From CAVPGP01 sp963704025 (lineage in GTDB: Bacteria > Actinomycetota > Thermoleophilia > Gaiellales > Gaiellaceae): a DNA stretch of 64,000 nucleotides. Of this stretch, positions 40,388-48,398 are shown one piece after another (the first letter of the stretch is position 1; every line of letters starts with the position of its first letter). The notes under the pieces are model-generated. The model was not told the origin of the DNA, did no database searches, and was given only the letters and a program-made list of their open reading frames with translations. The position numbers and the translations under genes are program-made. Location: NCBI GenBank assembly GCA_963704025.1, contig CAVPGP010000002.1, positions 310,001 to 374,000 of the forward strand, written 5' to 3'.

Positions 40388-42067
40388 TCAGGCCGCCGCG
40401 ACCTGCGCGCCCGACCGGCCGCGGGCGCGCGAGAGCGCCGCGCCCACGAACTCCCGGAAGAGCGGCGCCGGACGCGTCGGCCGCGACTTGAACTCGGGGT
40501 GGAACTGGCTCGCGACGAACCACGGATGGTCAGGGAGCTCGACGATCTCGACCAGGCGCCCCTCCTGGAACGTCCCCGAGACGACGAGCCCCGCGTCGAC
40601 GAGCTTCTGCCGGTAGGCGTTGTTCACCTCGTACCGGTGCCGGTGGCGCTCGGCGATCACCGACTCGTCGTCGTAGACCTCCCGCGTGCGCGTCCCCTCC
40701 ACGAGCTCCACGGCCTGGGCGCCGAGCCGCATCGTGCCGCCGAGGTCCTCGACCTCCTTCTGCTCGGGCAGCAGGTCGATGACGGGGAAGGGGGTCTCCG
40801 GATCCATCTCCGTCGAGTTCGCGCCGTCGAGGCCGCAGACGTGGCGCGCGAACTCGGAGACGGCCACGTGCATGCCGAGGCAGATACCGAGATACGGGAT
40901 CTCCTGCTCGCGTGCCACGCGGCAGGCGGTGATCTTGCCCTCCCAGCCGCGCGAGCCGAAGCCGCCCGGCACGAGCACGCCGTCGACCTGCTCCAGCTCG
41001 GCGATCGCCTCTTCGAGCGACATGTTCTCGGCGTCCACCCAGCGCACGTCGACGTGGCAGCCGTGATGGATCCCCGCGTGCTTGAGCGCCTCGTGCACCG
41101 ACAGATAGGCGTCGTGGAGCTTCACGTACTTGCCGACGAGCGCGATCTGGACGGTGGTGTCGCGCTGGTCCAGCCGCTCGACGAGCTCGTCCCACTCGCC
41201 GAGCTCAGCCTCGCCGGCACGCAAGCCGAGCTGCTCGCAGACGAGCCGGTCGAGCCCCTGCTCCTGCAGCGCCTTCGGCACCAGGTAGACGTCCGGCACG
41301 TCGATCGCCGTCACGACCGCCTCGGGATCGACGTCGGCGAAGAGCGCGATCTTGTCGCGGATGTCCGTGCCGAGGTCCTCGGTCGACCGGCAGACGACGA
41401 CGTCCGGGTGGATACCGATGCGGCGCAGCTCGTTGACGGAGTGCTGCGTCGGCTTCGTCTTCAGCTCCCCCGCCGTCCCGATGTAGGGCACGAGCGTGAC
41501 GTGGAGGTAGAGCACGTTCTCCGGCCCCGCTTCGCGGCGGAACTGGCGGATCGCCTCGAGGAACGGCAGCGACTCGATGTCGCCGACGGTGCCGCCGATC
41601 TCCGAGATGACGACGTCCGTGTCGGTGTGCTCGGCGACCGAGCGGATGCGGGCTTTGATCTCGTTGGTGACGTGCGGGATCACCTGAACGGTCGAGCCGA
41701 GGAACTCGCCCTTCCGCTCCCGCCGCAGCACGCGGTCCCAGACGCCGCCCGCCGTGTGGTTCGCGGCCTTCGAGAGGTTCTCGTCGACGAACCGCTCGTA
41801 GTGGCCGATGTCGAGATCCGTCTCGGCGCCGTCCTCGGTCACGAAGACCTCGCCGTGCTGGAACGGGCTCATCGTGCCCGGGTCGACGTTCAGGTACGGG
41901 TCGAACTTCTGCATCTGGACCTTGAGCCCGCGGGCCTTCAGGAGGCGGCCGAGCGACGCGGCCGTGATTCCCTTGCCGAGCGACGACACCACGCCGCCGG
42001 TGACGAAGACGTACTTGGTGCTGTTCTGGCCAACCTTCGGCTGGACGCTCGTACGCGCCTCGCTCAT
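40388..42067 (-). CDS. pyrG: CTP synthase
   Basis: A 559-residue enzyme making CTP from UTP, ATP and glutamine. The synthetase domain has TKYVFVTGGVVSSLGKGITA (P-loop), SPFQHGEVFVTEDGAETDLD and IGGTVGDIESLPFLEAIRQF. The glutaminase domain has GVLVPGGFGSRGWEGK, the nucleophile IPYLGICLGMHVAVSEFARH and the His/Glu pair VASQFHPEFKSRP. Starts with ATG at 42067 in an ATGA overlap with the glycosyltransferase gene; an apparent longer frame is a shadow of that gene. Confidence 0.97.
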   Translation of the reverse strand: MSEARTSVQPKVGQNSTKYVFVTGGVVSSLGKGITAASLGRLLKARGLKVQMQKFDPYLNVDPGTMSPFQHGEVFVTEDGAETDLDIGHYERFVDENLSKAANHTAGGVWDRVLRRERKGEFLGSTVQVIPHVTNEIKARIRSVAEHTDTDVVISEIGGTVGDIESLPFLEAIRQFRREAGPENVLYLHVTLVPYIGTAGELKTKPTQHSVNELRRIGIHPDVVVCRSTEDLGTDIRDKIALFADVDPEAVVTAIDVPDVYLVPKALQEQGLDRLVCEQLGLRAGEAELGEWDELVERLDQRDTTVQIALVGKYVKLHDAYLSVHEALKHAGIHHGCHVDVRWVDAENMSLEEAIAELEQVDGVLVPGGFGSRGWEGKITACRVAREQEIPYLGICLGMHVAVSEFARHVCGLDGANSTEMDPETPFPVIDLLPEQKEVEDLGGTMRLGAQAVELVEGTRTREVYDDESVIAERHRHRYEVNNAYRQKLVDAGLVVSGTFQEGRLVEIVELPDHPWFVASQFHPEFKSRPTRPAPLFREFVGAALSRARGRSGAQVAAA

Positions 42068-43263
42068 GTTCGCCTCCCAAGGCGATCGAGATCGGACAGG
42101 ATCGGCGCCCGCTCGATCAGCGTGCCGAGAGATCGACGTTCCCCGAGGATGGTCAGGCCTGCGAGAGCGATGATTGCTGCGATCCGGCCCGTGCCCGTGA
42201 GGCGACTCACGGATCTCAAGCCTAGCATGGCCCCCAGCGCGTTCGACCCCGCGTCTCCCAGCATCGTCATCTCGCGAAGATCGTAGGGCAGCAGCAGGAC
42301 GGCTCCGGCCACCGGCGCGTCCACCACAGGCGCCGCCGCGAGGTACGCCTTCAACGCGCGGCCCGGTCGCGTGTCGAGCTGGTTGAGGACGTTCGCCGCC
42401 AGGCCGACGAGCACCGCTCCGGAGAGGCTGCGCGTGCGCCAGAGCCCGTAGAGCGGAATGCCGAGGAGCTTCACGACGCCTGTGGTCGAGCCCTTGCGGA
42501 GGTGCGCGCGGAAGCCGCGCTCGGGACCGGACCAGAGGTCGTCGGCGAGGCCGATCGCGGCCACGACGGGCACGCGCGCGCCGAGCGCCCAGCCCACGAG
42601 CGGCAGGCGCAGCCCCCGGTAGTTCGTCGCGAGCGGCCCCGCGCCGAGCAGCAGCTCGAGCAGCTGCCGCCCGCGGTGCGCGAAGCCTGCGAGGTCGCGC
42701 CCGGTGGCCCGGTGCTCCAGGTCGAGCTCCACCTCCTCGACCCGGAGCCCGGCGCGCGCGGCGTCGATCGTGGCCCGGACCTCGCAGCCGAAGCCGGGCG
42801 CGAGCGGAAACACGGCCGCGCGGGCGCGGGCCGAGTAGGCGCGCTGGCCCGAGAGCGGCTCGGTCGTCTCGAGCCCCCCGAGCAACCGGATCAGCGCCCG
42901 GCCGGTCCCCTTTGCGAGCCCGAGGCCGCCGCCTCGCCCGTGGGCGAACGAGGCGACGGCGAGATCCGCGTCCGAGTCCGCGAGCGGCGCGAGCTCCCCG
43001 CGCAGGTCCGCGTCGGCGAGCAGCAGCCGCCCGGGCGGGGCGACCCGCTCCGCCGCGGAGAGCGCCTGGCCCTTGCCGCGCCGAGGGAGCCTCAGGACGA
43101 AGGCGCCGGCCCGCTCGGCCTCCGCCGCGGTCGTGTCGCACGAGCCGTCGTCCGCGACGATCACCTCCGCGTCCGGGAACGACGTTCTCAGCGCCTCGAT
43201 CGTCGGGCCGATCCAGCCTGCCTCGTCCCGCGCGGCGACGAGGATGGTCAGCGGCTCAGCCAC
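42064..43263 (-). CDS. Fusion of GT2 glycosyltransferase and MraY/WecA-like domain
   Basis: A 399-residue protein. Residues 1 to about 200 are a GT2 nucleotide-sugar transferase: LTILVAARDEAGWIGPTIEA, EVIVADDGSCDTTAAEAERA, LLLADADLRGELA. The rest is a compact membrane domain with polyprenyl-phosphate sugar-1-phosphate transferase motifs: TNYRGLRLPLVGWALGARVP, IGLADDLWSGPERGFRAHLR, NVLNQLDTRPGRALKAYLAA and MLGDAGSNALGAMLG (Asp-rich catalytic sites). It ends LSDLDRLGR. It probably makes a lipid-linked sugar for the envelope. It overlaps steB and pyrG, suggesting a role in wall or septum synthesis. Confidence 0.8.
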   Translation of the reverse strand: MAEPLTILVAARDEAGWIGPTIEALRTSFPDAEVIVADDGSCDTTAAEAERAGAFVLRLPRRGKGQALSAAERVAPPGRLLLADADLRGELAPLADSDADLAVASFAHGRGGGLGLAKGTGRALIRLLGGLETTEPLSGQRAYSARARAAVFPLAPGFGCEVRATIDAARAGLRVEEVELDLEHRATGRDLAGFAHRGRQLLELLLGAGPLATNYRGLRLPLVGWALGARVPVVAAIGLADDLWSGPERGFRAHLRKGSTTGVVKLLGIPLYGLWRTRSLSGAVLVGLAANVLNQLDTRPGRALKAYLAAAPVVDAPVAGAVLLLPYDLREMTMLGDAGSNALGAMLGLRSVSRLTGTGRIAAIIALAGLTILGERRSLGTLIERAPILSDLDRLGRRT

Positions 43264-44137
43264 CCGTCGTGGCGGTGACGGGCTGGACCGGCGGCAGGAG
43301 CGCGTCCGCGTCCTTCTTCACGCCGTAGCGGCCCTGCTCGCCGCCTGCGAGCAGGACGGCGAGCGAGAGCCGGCCGATCTGGGTCTCGACATCGTCGACG
43401 CTGGAGAAGCCGGACCGGTGCCAGACGGCGGCCGTGGACGGTTTCGCGTCGGTCGTCTCCACGCCCACGATTGGCGCGCCGGCCGACCCGAGCCCGCGGT
43501 AGAGGCCGTCGAGGAGGCGGGCGCTCGGGCCCCGCTGCGGCCCTGCGGTGCGCAGCACCACCACGGCGTCGGCCGGCCGCAGGCGCCCCTGCTTCTCCGA
43601 CAGGAGCTGTCCCGAGAGCCGGTCCCAGAGCGGCGTCTGACCCCCGGCCGAAAGCTCCTCGCCGAGCGACTGCCCGAGATTGCGCAGCCAGTCCTTCCCT
43701 GTCGTCGGCGCGAGCACAGGAGTGGTCTGGAGTGCATCGCGGATCGCCTCCGGGTCGGCCGGCACCCGCACCACGCGCAGCGACTCGGTCGCGTTCGCGT
43801 CGTCGAGGGCGCGGTCCACGCTCTTGTGCGTGCGGCCGCCCGCCGGCCCGACGACGAGCACCGTCACCTTCTTGCCGTGCAGCCGGTTCGCCATCAGCGG
43901 CTCGTAGACCGCGGCCGCGAACGCGTCCGCGATGTCCTGCCGCGTCTTCAGATCCGAGGACTCCTTGGCCGTCGCGTCGACCTGCGCCCTCAGCTCCTGG
44001 ATCTGGTTCTGGAGCAGCTGCCGCTCGGAGCTGTCGATGATCCCCTTGCCCGAGATCCCGACTCCGACGACGATCCCGACGACGAGCGCGAGGAAGACCG
44101 CCGCGAGCGAGGCGACGTGGTAGCGGAAGTCGAACAC
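43256..44137 (-). CDS. steB: SteB/MctB-family membrane-anchored protein
   Basis: A 293-residue protein with one N-terminal helix (YHVASLAAVFLALVVGIVVG). A coiled coil follows (SERQLLQNQIQELRAQVDAT) and an extracytoplasmic alpha/beta domain (KKVTVLVVGPAGGRTHKSVD, PADAVVVLRTAGPQRGPSAR, VETQIGRLSLAVLLAGGEQG). This matches the copper transporter/SteB family next to steA. In Corynebacterium SteA and SteB together promote daughter-cell separation; in Mycobacterium the same protein was named MctB. Position between steA and pyrG agrees. No convincing copper-binding Met/Cys motif is seen here. Confidence 0.85.
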   Translation of the reverse strand: MFDFRYHVASLAAVFLALVVGIVVGVGISGKGIIDSSERQLLQNQIQELRAQVDATAKESSDLKTRQDIADAFAAAVYEPLMANRLHGKKVTVLVVGPAGGRTHKSVDRALDDANATESLRVVRVPADPEAIRDALQTTPVLAPTTGKDWLRNLGQSLGEELSAGGQTPLWDRLSGQLLSEKQGRLRPADAVVVLRTAGPQRGPSARLLDGLYRGLGSAGAPIVGVETTDAKPSTAAVWHRSGFSSVDDVETQIGRLSLAVLLAGGEQGRYGVKKDADALLPPVQPVTATTGG

Positions 44138-44141
44138 CGCG

Positions 44142-44561
44142 TCAGAGCCTAGACGCCGTGTCGATCAGCGCGTGCAGCCGGCCGAGCGCCTCGCGCGGGA
44201 GCGAACGGGCGAAGCCGACGAGCCAGGGGCCTGCGACGGAGAGTCGTGCGACCGTCGTCCTGCCCGTCGGCTCCAGCAGGAGCTCGACGTCCAGCCGCGC
44301 CTTGACGTGGTGCCACGCGAGCCGCGTCGGCGAGTCGATCTCGCGGATGACGACGACGTCCTCGCTCCCGGGGCGGCGCAGCAGCGAGGCGCGCCCCGTG
44401 CCGCGGACAGCCCAGCGCGCGCCGACGGCAAACCCGCGCCGGTCGGGCTCGACGGCGGCGACCCCGGGCCACCAGTCCGCAAGGTGATACGGCTCGGCGA
44501 GGAAGCGCCACACGTCTTCCACCGGGGCGAGCAGCTCCCGTTCGGCGCTTGCGCTGGGCAG
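44142..44561 (-). CDS. SRPBCC-family polyketide cyclase/dehydrase-like protein
   Basis: A START-like helix-grip protein: SASAERELLAPVEDVWRFLA, HLADWWPGVAAVEPDRRG, ARWAVRGTGRASLLRRPGSE, TRLAWHHVKARLDVELLLEP and LSVAGPWLVGFARSLPREAL. The start is uncertain. A CTG at 44561 has an excellent GGGAGGT ribosome site 6 nt upstream and directly precedes the domain. The only other in-frame start is a TTG at 44633, which would have to be read through the palindromic repeat at 44578-44602. The ligand is unknown. It sits between steA and steB. Confidence 0.7.
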   Translation of the reverse strand: MPSASAERELLAPVEDVWRFLAEPYHLADWWPGVAAVEPDRRGFAVGARWAVRGTGRASLLRRPGSEDVVVIREIDSPTRLAWHHVKARLDVELLLEPTGRTTVARLSVAGPWLVGFARSLPREALGRLHALIDTASRL

Positions 44562-44577
44562 CGGGAGACCTCCCTTC

Positions 44578-44691
44578 CGTACCTGGTCGCCGACCAGGTA
44601 CGAGTCACCACCCTCGGCGGACGTGCTGGCCAATTTGCAGGCATTTAGCGTTTTAGAGCCGTTTTTCGTACCTGGTCTGCGACCAGGTACG
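44578..44691. repeat. REPIN-like element B (inverted relative to element A)
   Basis: Palindromes CGTACCTGGTCG/C (12-bp arms, 44578-44602) and CGTACCTGGTC (11-bp arms, 44667-44691) flank a 64-nt core. On the minus strand the core contains AAAACGCTAAATGCCTGCA, matching AAAACTGGAAATGCCTGCA in element A at the same distance (12-13 nt) from the palindrome. The two copies are 16.5 kb apart in opposite orientation, showing a dispersed repeat family. It lies between the SRPBCC gene and steA. Confidence 0.75.
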
Positions 44692-44729
44692 AGACCGGTG
44701 CGAACCCGGTACGAGACCGGTGCGAACCC
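44686..44729. repeat. Two tandem 22-nt repeats at the steA 3' end
   Basis: A 22-nt unit beginning GGTACGAGACCGG and ending GCGAACCC occurs at 44686-44707 and again at 44708-44729. The first unit starts inside the right arm of the second palindrome of element B. The last base of the second is the first base of the steA stop trinucleotide (CTA on the plus strand). It appears to be a slippage extension of the palindrome. Confidence 0.7.
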
Positions 44730-45847
44730 TAGCCGAAGAGCTTCTGCGCGAGCAGCTCGATCACGTGGCGCGTGCCAGGCGAGAGCGCGATCGCGACGAC
44801 GATCGCCGCCAGCGCGGCGAGCCAGAGGAGCGCGAGCGGCCAGAGTGCGGGCCGGTCGCGGACGAGCCGGGAGACGCCCTTCGCGTCGACGAGGATCTCG
44901 CCCACCTTCAGCCTCGTCACGAACGTGGAGGCCATTCCGGCGCGGTTGCGCTCGAGGAACTCGACGAGGTTCAGGTGCGTTCCGACCGCCACGATCAGCT
45001 CGGCGCCCTTCTCGTACGCCAGCAGGAACGCGATGTCCTCGCTGATCCCCGGCACCTGGACGACCTGGTGCGGGACGCCCGCCTGCTCGCAGCGCGCCGC
45101 ACCGGGCGCGGAGCCGTCCGCATACGCGTGGACGACGAGCTCGGCGCCGCTGCGCAGCGTCTCGTCGGTGACGGAGTCCATGTCTCCGACGATCACGTCC
45201 GGCCGCAGCCCTTCCTCCCGCAGGGCGTCGGCGCCGCCGTCCACGCCGATCAGCACGGGCCGGAAGTCGCGCACGTACGGGCGCACCATCCGCAGGTCGC
45301 GCTTGTGCCCCGGGCCGCGCGCGACGACGAGTGCGTGGCGGTCGCGGAAGCGCGTCTTCAACGGCGGGAAATCGACGCCCTCGGCGAGCAGGCGCCCCTC
45401 GTCGCGCAGGTAGCGCATCGTGTTCTCGGCGAACTGCTCGAGCGCCTCGGTGACGCGGCCTCGCTGGTCGTTGAGCGCCCTCGAGAGATCGCGCTCGCCG
45501 AGGATGCTCCCCGTCGTCAGGCAGGTGCCGTTCCGGAAGAGGCTCGCCCCGCGGACGGTCAGGAGCTCGCCGTCGTCGACCTCGTCGAAGAGCGCGGCGC
45601 CCGGGGCGTCGATCAGGCGCACCCCGCCGCGCACGAGCAGCAGCGGGCCCGGGTTCGGGAAGCGGCCGGTCTGGCTGTCGGCGACGTTGACGACGACGCG
45701 GACGCCGGACTCCAGCAGCTCCTCCGCCGACACGCGGTCCAGATCCGCGTGGTCGATGATCGCGATGTCGTCGGCGCTCAGGCGCCGCGTCAGCTGCTTC
45801 GTCCGCCTGCCGAGGCGGGCGCTGCCCGTGAATTCGACGAACGGCAT
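44729..45847 (-). CDS. steA: SteA, cell-separation factor (thiamin pyrophosphokinase-like domain)
   Basis: A 372-residue protein: MPFVEFTGSARLGRRTKQLT, DDIAIIDHADLDRVSAEELL, GVRVVVNVADSQTGRFPNPG, a TPPK-like nucleotide domain (VLIGVDGGADALREEGLRPD, VIVGDMDSVTDETLRSGAEL, HAYADGSAPGAARCEQAG) and a C-terminal TM helix (WPLALLWLAALAAIVVAIAL). This is the actinobacterial SteA (Rv1697) family. SteA acts with SteB at the septum to activate peptidoglycan hydrolysis in Corynebacterium. It is in the expected place between recN and steB. Confidence 0.9.
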   Translation of the reverse strand: MPFVEFTGSARLGRRTKQLTRRLSADDIAIIDHADLDRVSAEELLESGVRVVVNVADSQTGRFPNPGPLLLVRGGVRLIDAPGAALFDEVDDGELLTVRGASLFRNGTCLTTGSILGERDLSRALNDQRGRVTEALEQFAENTMRYLRDEGRLLAEGVDFPPLKTRFRDRHALVVARGPGHKRDLRMVRPYVRDFRPVLIGVDGGADALREEGLRPDVIVGDMDSVTDETLRSGAELVVHAYADGSAPGAARCEQAGVPHQVVQVPGISEDIAFLLAYEKGAELIVAVGTHLNLVEFLERNRAGMASTFVTRLKVGEILVDAKGVSRLVRDRPALWPLALLWLAALAAIVVAIALSPGTRHVIELLAQKLFG

Positions 45848-45862
45848 CCCGCCGGAATTCTA

Positions 45863-45882
45863 GGGCGGCACGTGAGCCGCCC
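45863..45882. terminator. Short GC-rich hairpin between recN and steA
   Basis: GGGCGGC (45863-45869) pairs with GCCGCCC (45876-45882) around a 6-nt loop, in the 40-nt gap between the recN stop and the steA start. There is no run of T residues, so it could be a weak or Rho-assisted terminator, or merely a translational spacer. Confidence 0.35.
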
Positions 45883-45887
45883 GGACG

Positions 45888-47504
45888 TCAGCTACCGAGT
45901 GTCGCCAGGAATTCCCGGCCGCCGAGCATGCGCTCGAGCTCGTCGCGGCGCTCGGCCTCGTCGAGCTGCTCGATCCGCGTGTGCGTGGGGTCGCCCGCAA
46001 CCTTCTCGACGCGGAAGTGGCGATCCGCGAGGCTCGCGATCTGCGGCAGATGCGTGATCGTGACGACCTGCGCACGGAGGCCGCGCAGAAGCTCGCCGAC
46101 GGCGTTCGCGGTCACGCCGCCGACCCCGGCGTCGATCTCGTCGAAGACCATCGTCTCGCCGCCGGCGACCGCCGCGATCGCGAGGGCGACCCGGGAGAGC
46201 TCGCCGCCGGAGGCGATCTCCGCGGCCGGGGCGAAGGGCAAGCCGGGATTCGGGCGGATCAGGAAGGCCGCCTCGTCCGCACCCGCGGGGCCGGGGTCGC
46301 GCTCGCGCAGCTCGACCCTGAGCTCGCCGTCGCCCATGCCGATCCCGCGCAGGTTGGCGGCGACGGCTGCGCCGAACGGTGCGGCGGCGGCCCGGCGCGT
46401 CTTCGAGAGCTCGAGGTGGAGCGCCTCGACCGCGCGCTCCGCGGCGGCGAGCGCCTCGGCGGCGGCCGCCGCGGGGTCGACGCCCTCGGCGAGCGCCGCG
46501 AGCTCGGTGCGCGCAGCCTCCGCTGCGGCGAGCAGCGCCTCATAGGACGGGGCCTGGAAGCGGCGCTTCGCGTCGGCGATCCGGTCGAGCTCGGCCTCGA
46601 CCTCCTCGAGCGCGCCCGGCTCGGCGTCGAGCGACGCGAGGAACGCACGAAGCTCCGTCGCCGTCTCGCGCAGCCGGAGCGCCGCGTCCCGCAGCTCCGT
46701 GCCCACGCGCTCCAGCTCCGGGGCGATGCGCTCGAGCGGCGCGACCGCCCGTTCGGCGGCGGCGAGCCGGTCGACGGCACCCTCCCCCTCGTCCGGCGAG
46801 AGCGCCTCGGCGGCCGACTGCGTCGCCTCGGCGAGCTCCGAGACGTGCCGGAGCCGCTCGCGCCGCGCCCTCAGCTCCTCCTCGGTGTCCGGCTCCAGGC
46901 TCTCCGTCGCCGCCGCCAGCAGGCGCAGCTCCTCGAGACGCCCCTCCTCCGCCGCGGCGTCGCGGGTCAGCTCGTCGTGCCGGCGGCGCGCCGTCTGCAG
47001 CTCCCGCCAGGCGAGGCGCGCGCGGTCGCGCAGGTCGCCGTTGCCGCAGTACGCATCCAGTACGTCGAGCTGGTAGGCCGGCCGCGAGAGGCGGCGCTGC
47101 TCGAACTGGCCGGACATCGCCACCAGCCGCTCCGTCGCGGCCGCGACGTCCTCCCGCGCCGCCGCGCGGCCCCAGGCGTATGCGCGGGTGCGCCCGTCCG
47201 GGAAGATCCGCCGCGCGACCACCAGCCCCGGCTCGTCCTCCGGCCGGAGCTCGGCCAGCGCCTCGACCGCCTCGTCGTCCAGGAACCCGTCAGGGAGGTC
47301 GAACTCGGCCTCGACGTACGCCTCGGGCGCGCCCGCCCCGATCGCGGCGGCGTCGCCCTTGGCGCCGAGCAGCAGCCCGATCGCCGAGGCGAAGATGGTC
47401 TTGCCGGCGCCCGTCTCGCCCGTGACCGCGTTCAGGCCCGGTGCGAACTCGAGCTCGGCCTCGCGGATCAGGGCGAGGTTCTCGATGCGCAGCCGGCGGA
47501 GCAC
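45888..47504 (-). CDS. recN: DNA repair protein RecN
   Basis: A 538-residue SMC-like ATPase involved in double-strand break repair. Walker A lies in LNAVTGETGAGKTIFASAIG, followed by LVAMSGQFEQRRLSRPAYQL (Q-loop region; family usually GQHEHQRL) and long coiled coils (about residues 150-350). The signature is EIASGGELSRVALAIAAVAG, Walker B is GGETMVFDEIDAGVGGVTAN, and the D/H-loop is AQVVTITHLPQIASLADRHF. All ATPase motifs are present. The Phe in GQFE instead of His is a mild oddity. Confidence 0.94.
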   Translation of the reverse strand: MLRRLRIENLALIREAELEFAPGLNAVTGETGAGKTIFASAIGLLLGAKGDAAAIGAGAPEAYVEAEFDLPDGFLDDEAVEALAELRPEDEPGLVVARRIFPDGRTRAYAWGRAAAREDVAAATERLVAMSGQFEQRRLSRPAYQLDVLDAYCGNGDLRDRARLAWRELQTARRRHDELTRDAAAEEGRLEELRLLAAATESLEPDTEEELRARRERLRHVSELAEATQSAAEALSPDEGEGAVDRLAAAERAVAPLERIAPELERVGTELRDAALRLRETATELRAFLASLDAEPGALEEVEAELDRIADAKRRFQAPSYEALLAAAEAARTELAALAEGVDPAAAAAEALAAAERAVEALHLELSKTRRAAAAPFGAAVAANLRGIGMGDGELRVELRERDPGPAGADEAAFLIRPNPGLPFAPAAEIASGGELSRVALAIAAVAGGETMVFDEIDAGVGGVTANAVGELLRGLRAQVVTITHLPQIASLADRHFRVEKVAGDPTHTRIEQLDEAERRDELERMLGGREFLATLGS

Positions 47505-47552
47505 ACGCCGATGCTAGCCGGGCCGGCTGACCGCGCCCATGGGCGCTTTGGG

Positions 47553-48398
47553 TCAGTGCGGGGTGAACGCGGCGCTGTACCGCGTGAAGAACGTCGACTC
47601 CGGCAGCGAGGCCAGGAGCGTGCGCTCCTGCCCGATGCGGATCCGCACCTCGCCGTCGTCCGCGAGCGTCGTCGCGGGGTGCCCGTCGACGAGCACCTGC
47701 ACGTCGACGCCGTCGGTGCGGTTGATCACCCGCAGCTCCAGCCCCGGCGGGACGACGATCGGCCGGGCGGACAGCGAGTGCGGCGCCACGAAGGTGACGA
47801 CCATCGCCTCGAGCCCCCAGACGAGCACGGGCCCTCCGTTCGAGAGGTTGTACGCCGTGGAGCCCGAGGGCGTGGCGCAGATCAGGCCGTCGCACGGCTG
47901 CCTGCCCAGCTTCTCGCCCCCGATCCACCAGTCGAGCTCGACCATCCGGCCCAACGTGGCGCTCGTGGCGACGACGTCGTTCACGGCGCGCCAGCTGCCC
48001 GCCTCCGACTCGACCCCGAGCGTGGGCAGCTCCAGGACGGAGAACTCACCGGCGAACACGCGCCGCAGGCCTGTCTCCAGCTCGTCCCGGTCGAGCGACG
48101 TGAGGAAGCCGACCCGCCCGAAGTTGACGCCGATCACCGGCACGCCCGTACCGAGGAACCCGCCCAGGGCGCGGAGCATCGTGCCGTCACCGCCGAGGAC
48201 GACGGCGATGTCCGCATCCGCGGCGTCCTGGCCGTCCGGCGCCAGACCGTGCTTCGCGCGCTCCTCCGCCGGGATCATGAGCTCGACTCCCGCCTCGGCC
48301 GCGAGCGCCTGGAGCCGCTCGAATGCCGGCCCGATCGCCTCCTTCTTCCCGTGCGTGACCACTGCCGCGAGCCGCACGGGCTCACCCGACTGCGTCAT
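47553..48398 (-). CDS. nadK: NAD kinase
   Basis: A 281-residue enzyme phosphorylating NAD to NADP: RLAAVVTHGKKEAIGPAFER, IAVVLGGDGTMLRALGGFLG (GGDG motif), VIGVNFGRVGFLTSLDRDEL, WRAVNDVVATSATLGRMVEL (NE/ND motif) and CDGLICATPSGSTAYNLSNG. Standard length. It starts within the last codons of tlyA (17-nt overlap) and precedes recN, the conserved actinobacterial order. Confidence 0.95.
   Translation of the reverse strand: MTQSGEPVRLAAVVTHGKKEAIGPAFERLQALAAEAGVELMIPAEERAKHGLAPDGQDAADADIAVVLGGDGTMLRALGGFLGTGVPVIGVNFGRVGFLTSLDRDELETGLRRVFAGEFSVLELPTLGVESEAGSWRAVNDVVATSATLGRMVELDWWIGGEKLGRQPCDGLICATPSGSTAYNLSNGGPVLVWGLEAMVVTFVAPHSLSARPIVVPPGLELRVINRTDGVDVQVLVDGHPATTLADDGEVRIRIGQERTLLASLPESTFFTRYSAAFTPH

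Noticed and set aside
40388..43141. A 917-codon frame fusing an upstream domain to CTP synthase
   Set aside because: The upstream part is the antisense-like shadow of the GT2-MraY gene in another frame; pyrG has its own ATG at 42067 in an ATGA overlap.
44650..44665. GTTTTAGAG-like string reminiscent of a type II CRISPR repeat
   Set aside because: Single occurrence inside a palindromic repeat element; no repeat array, spacers or cas genes.
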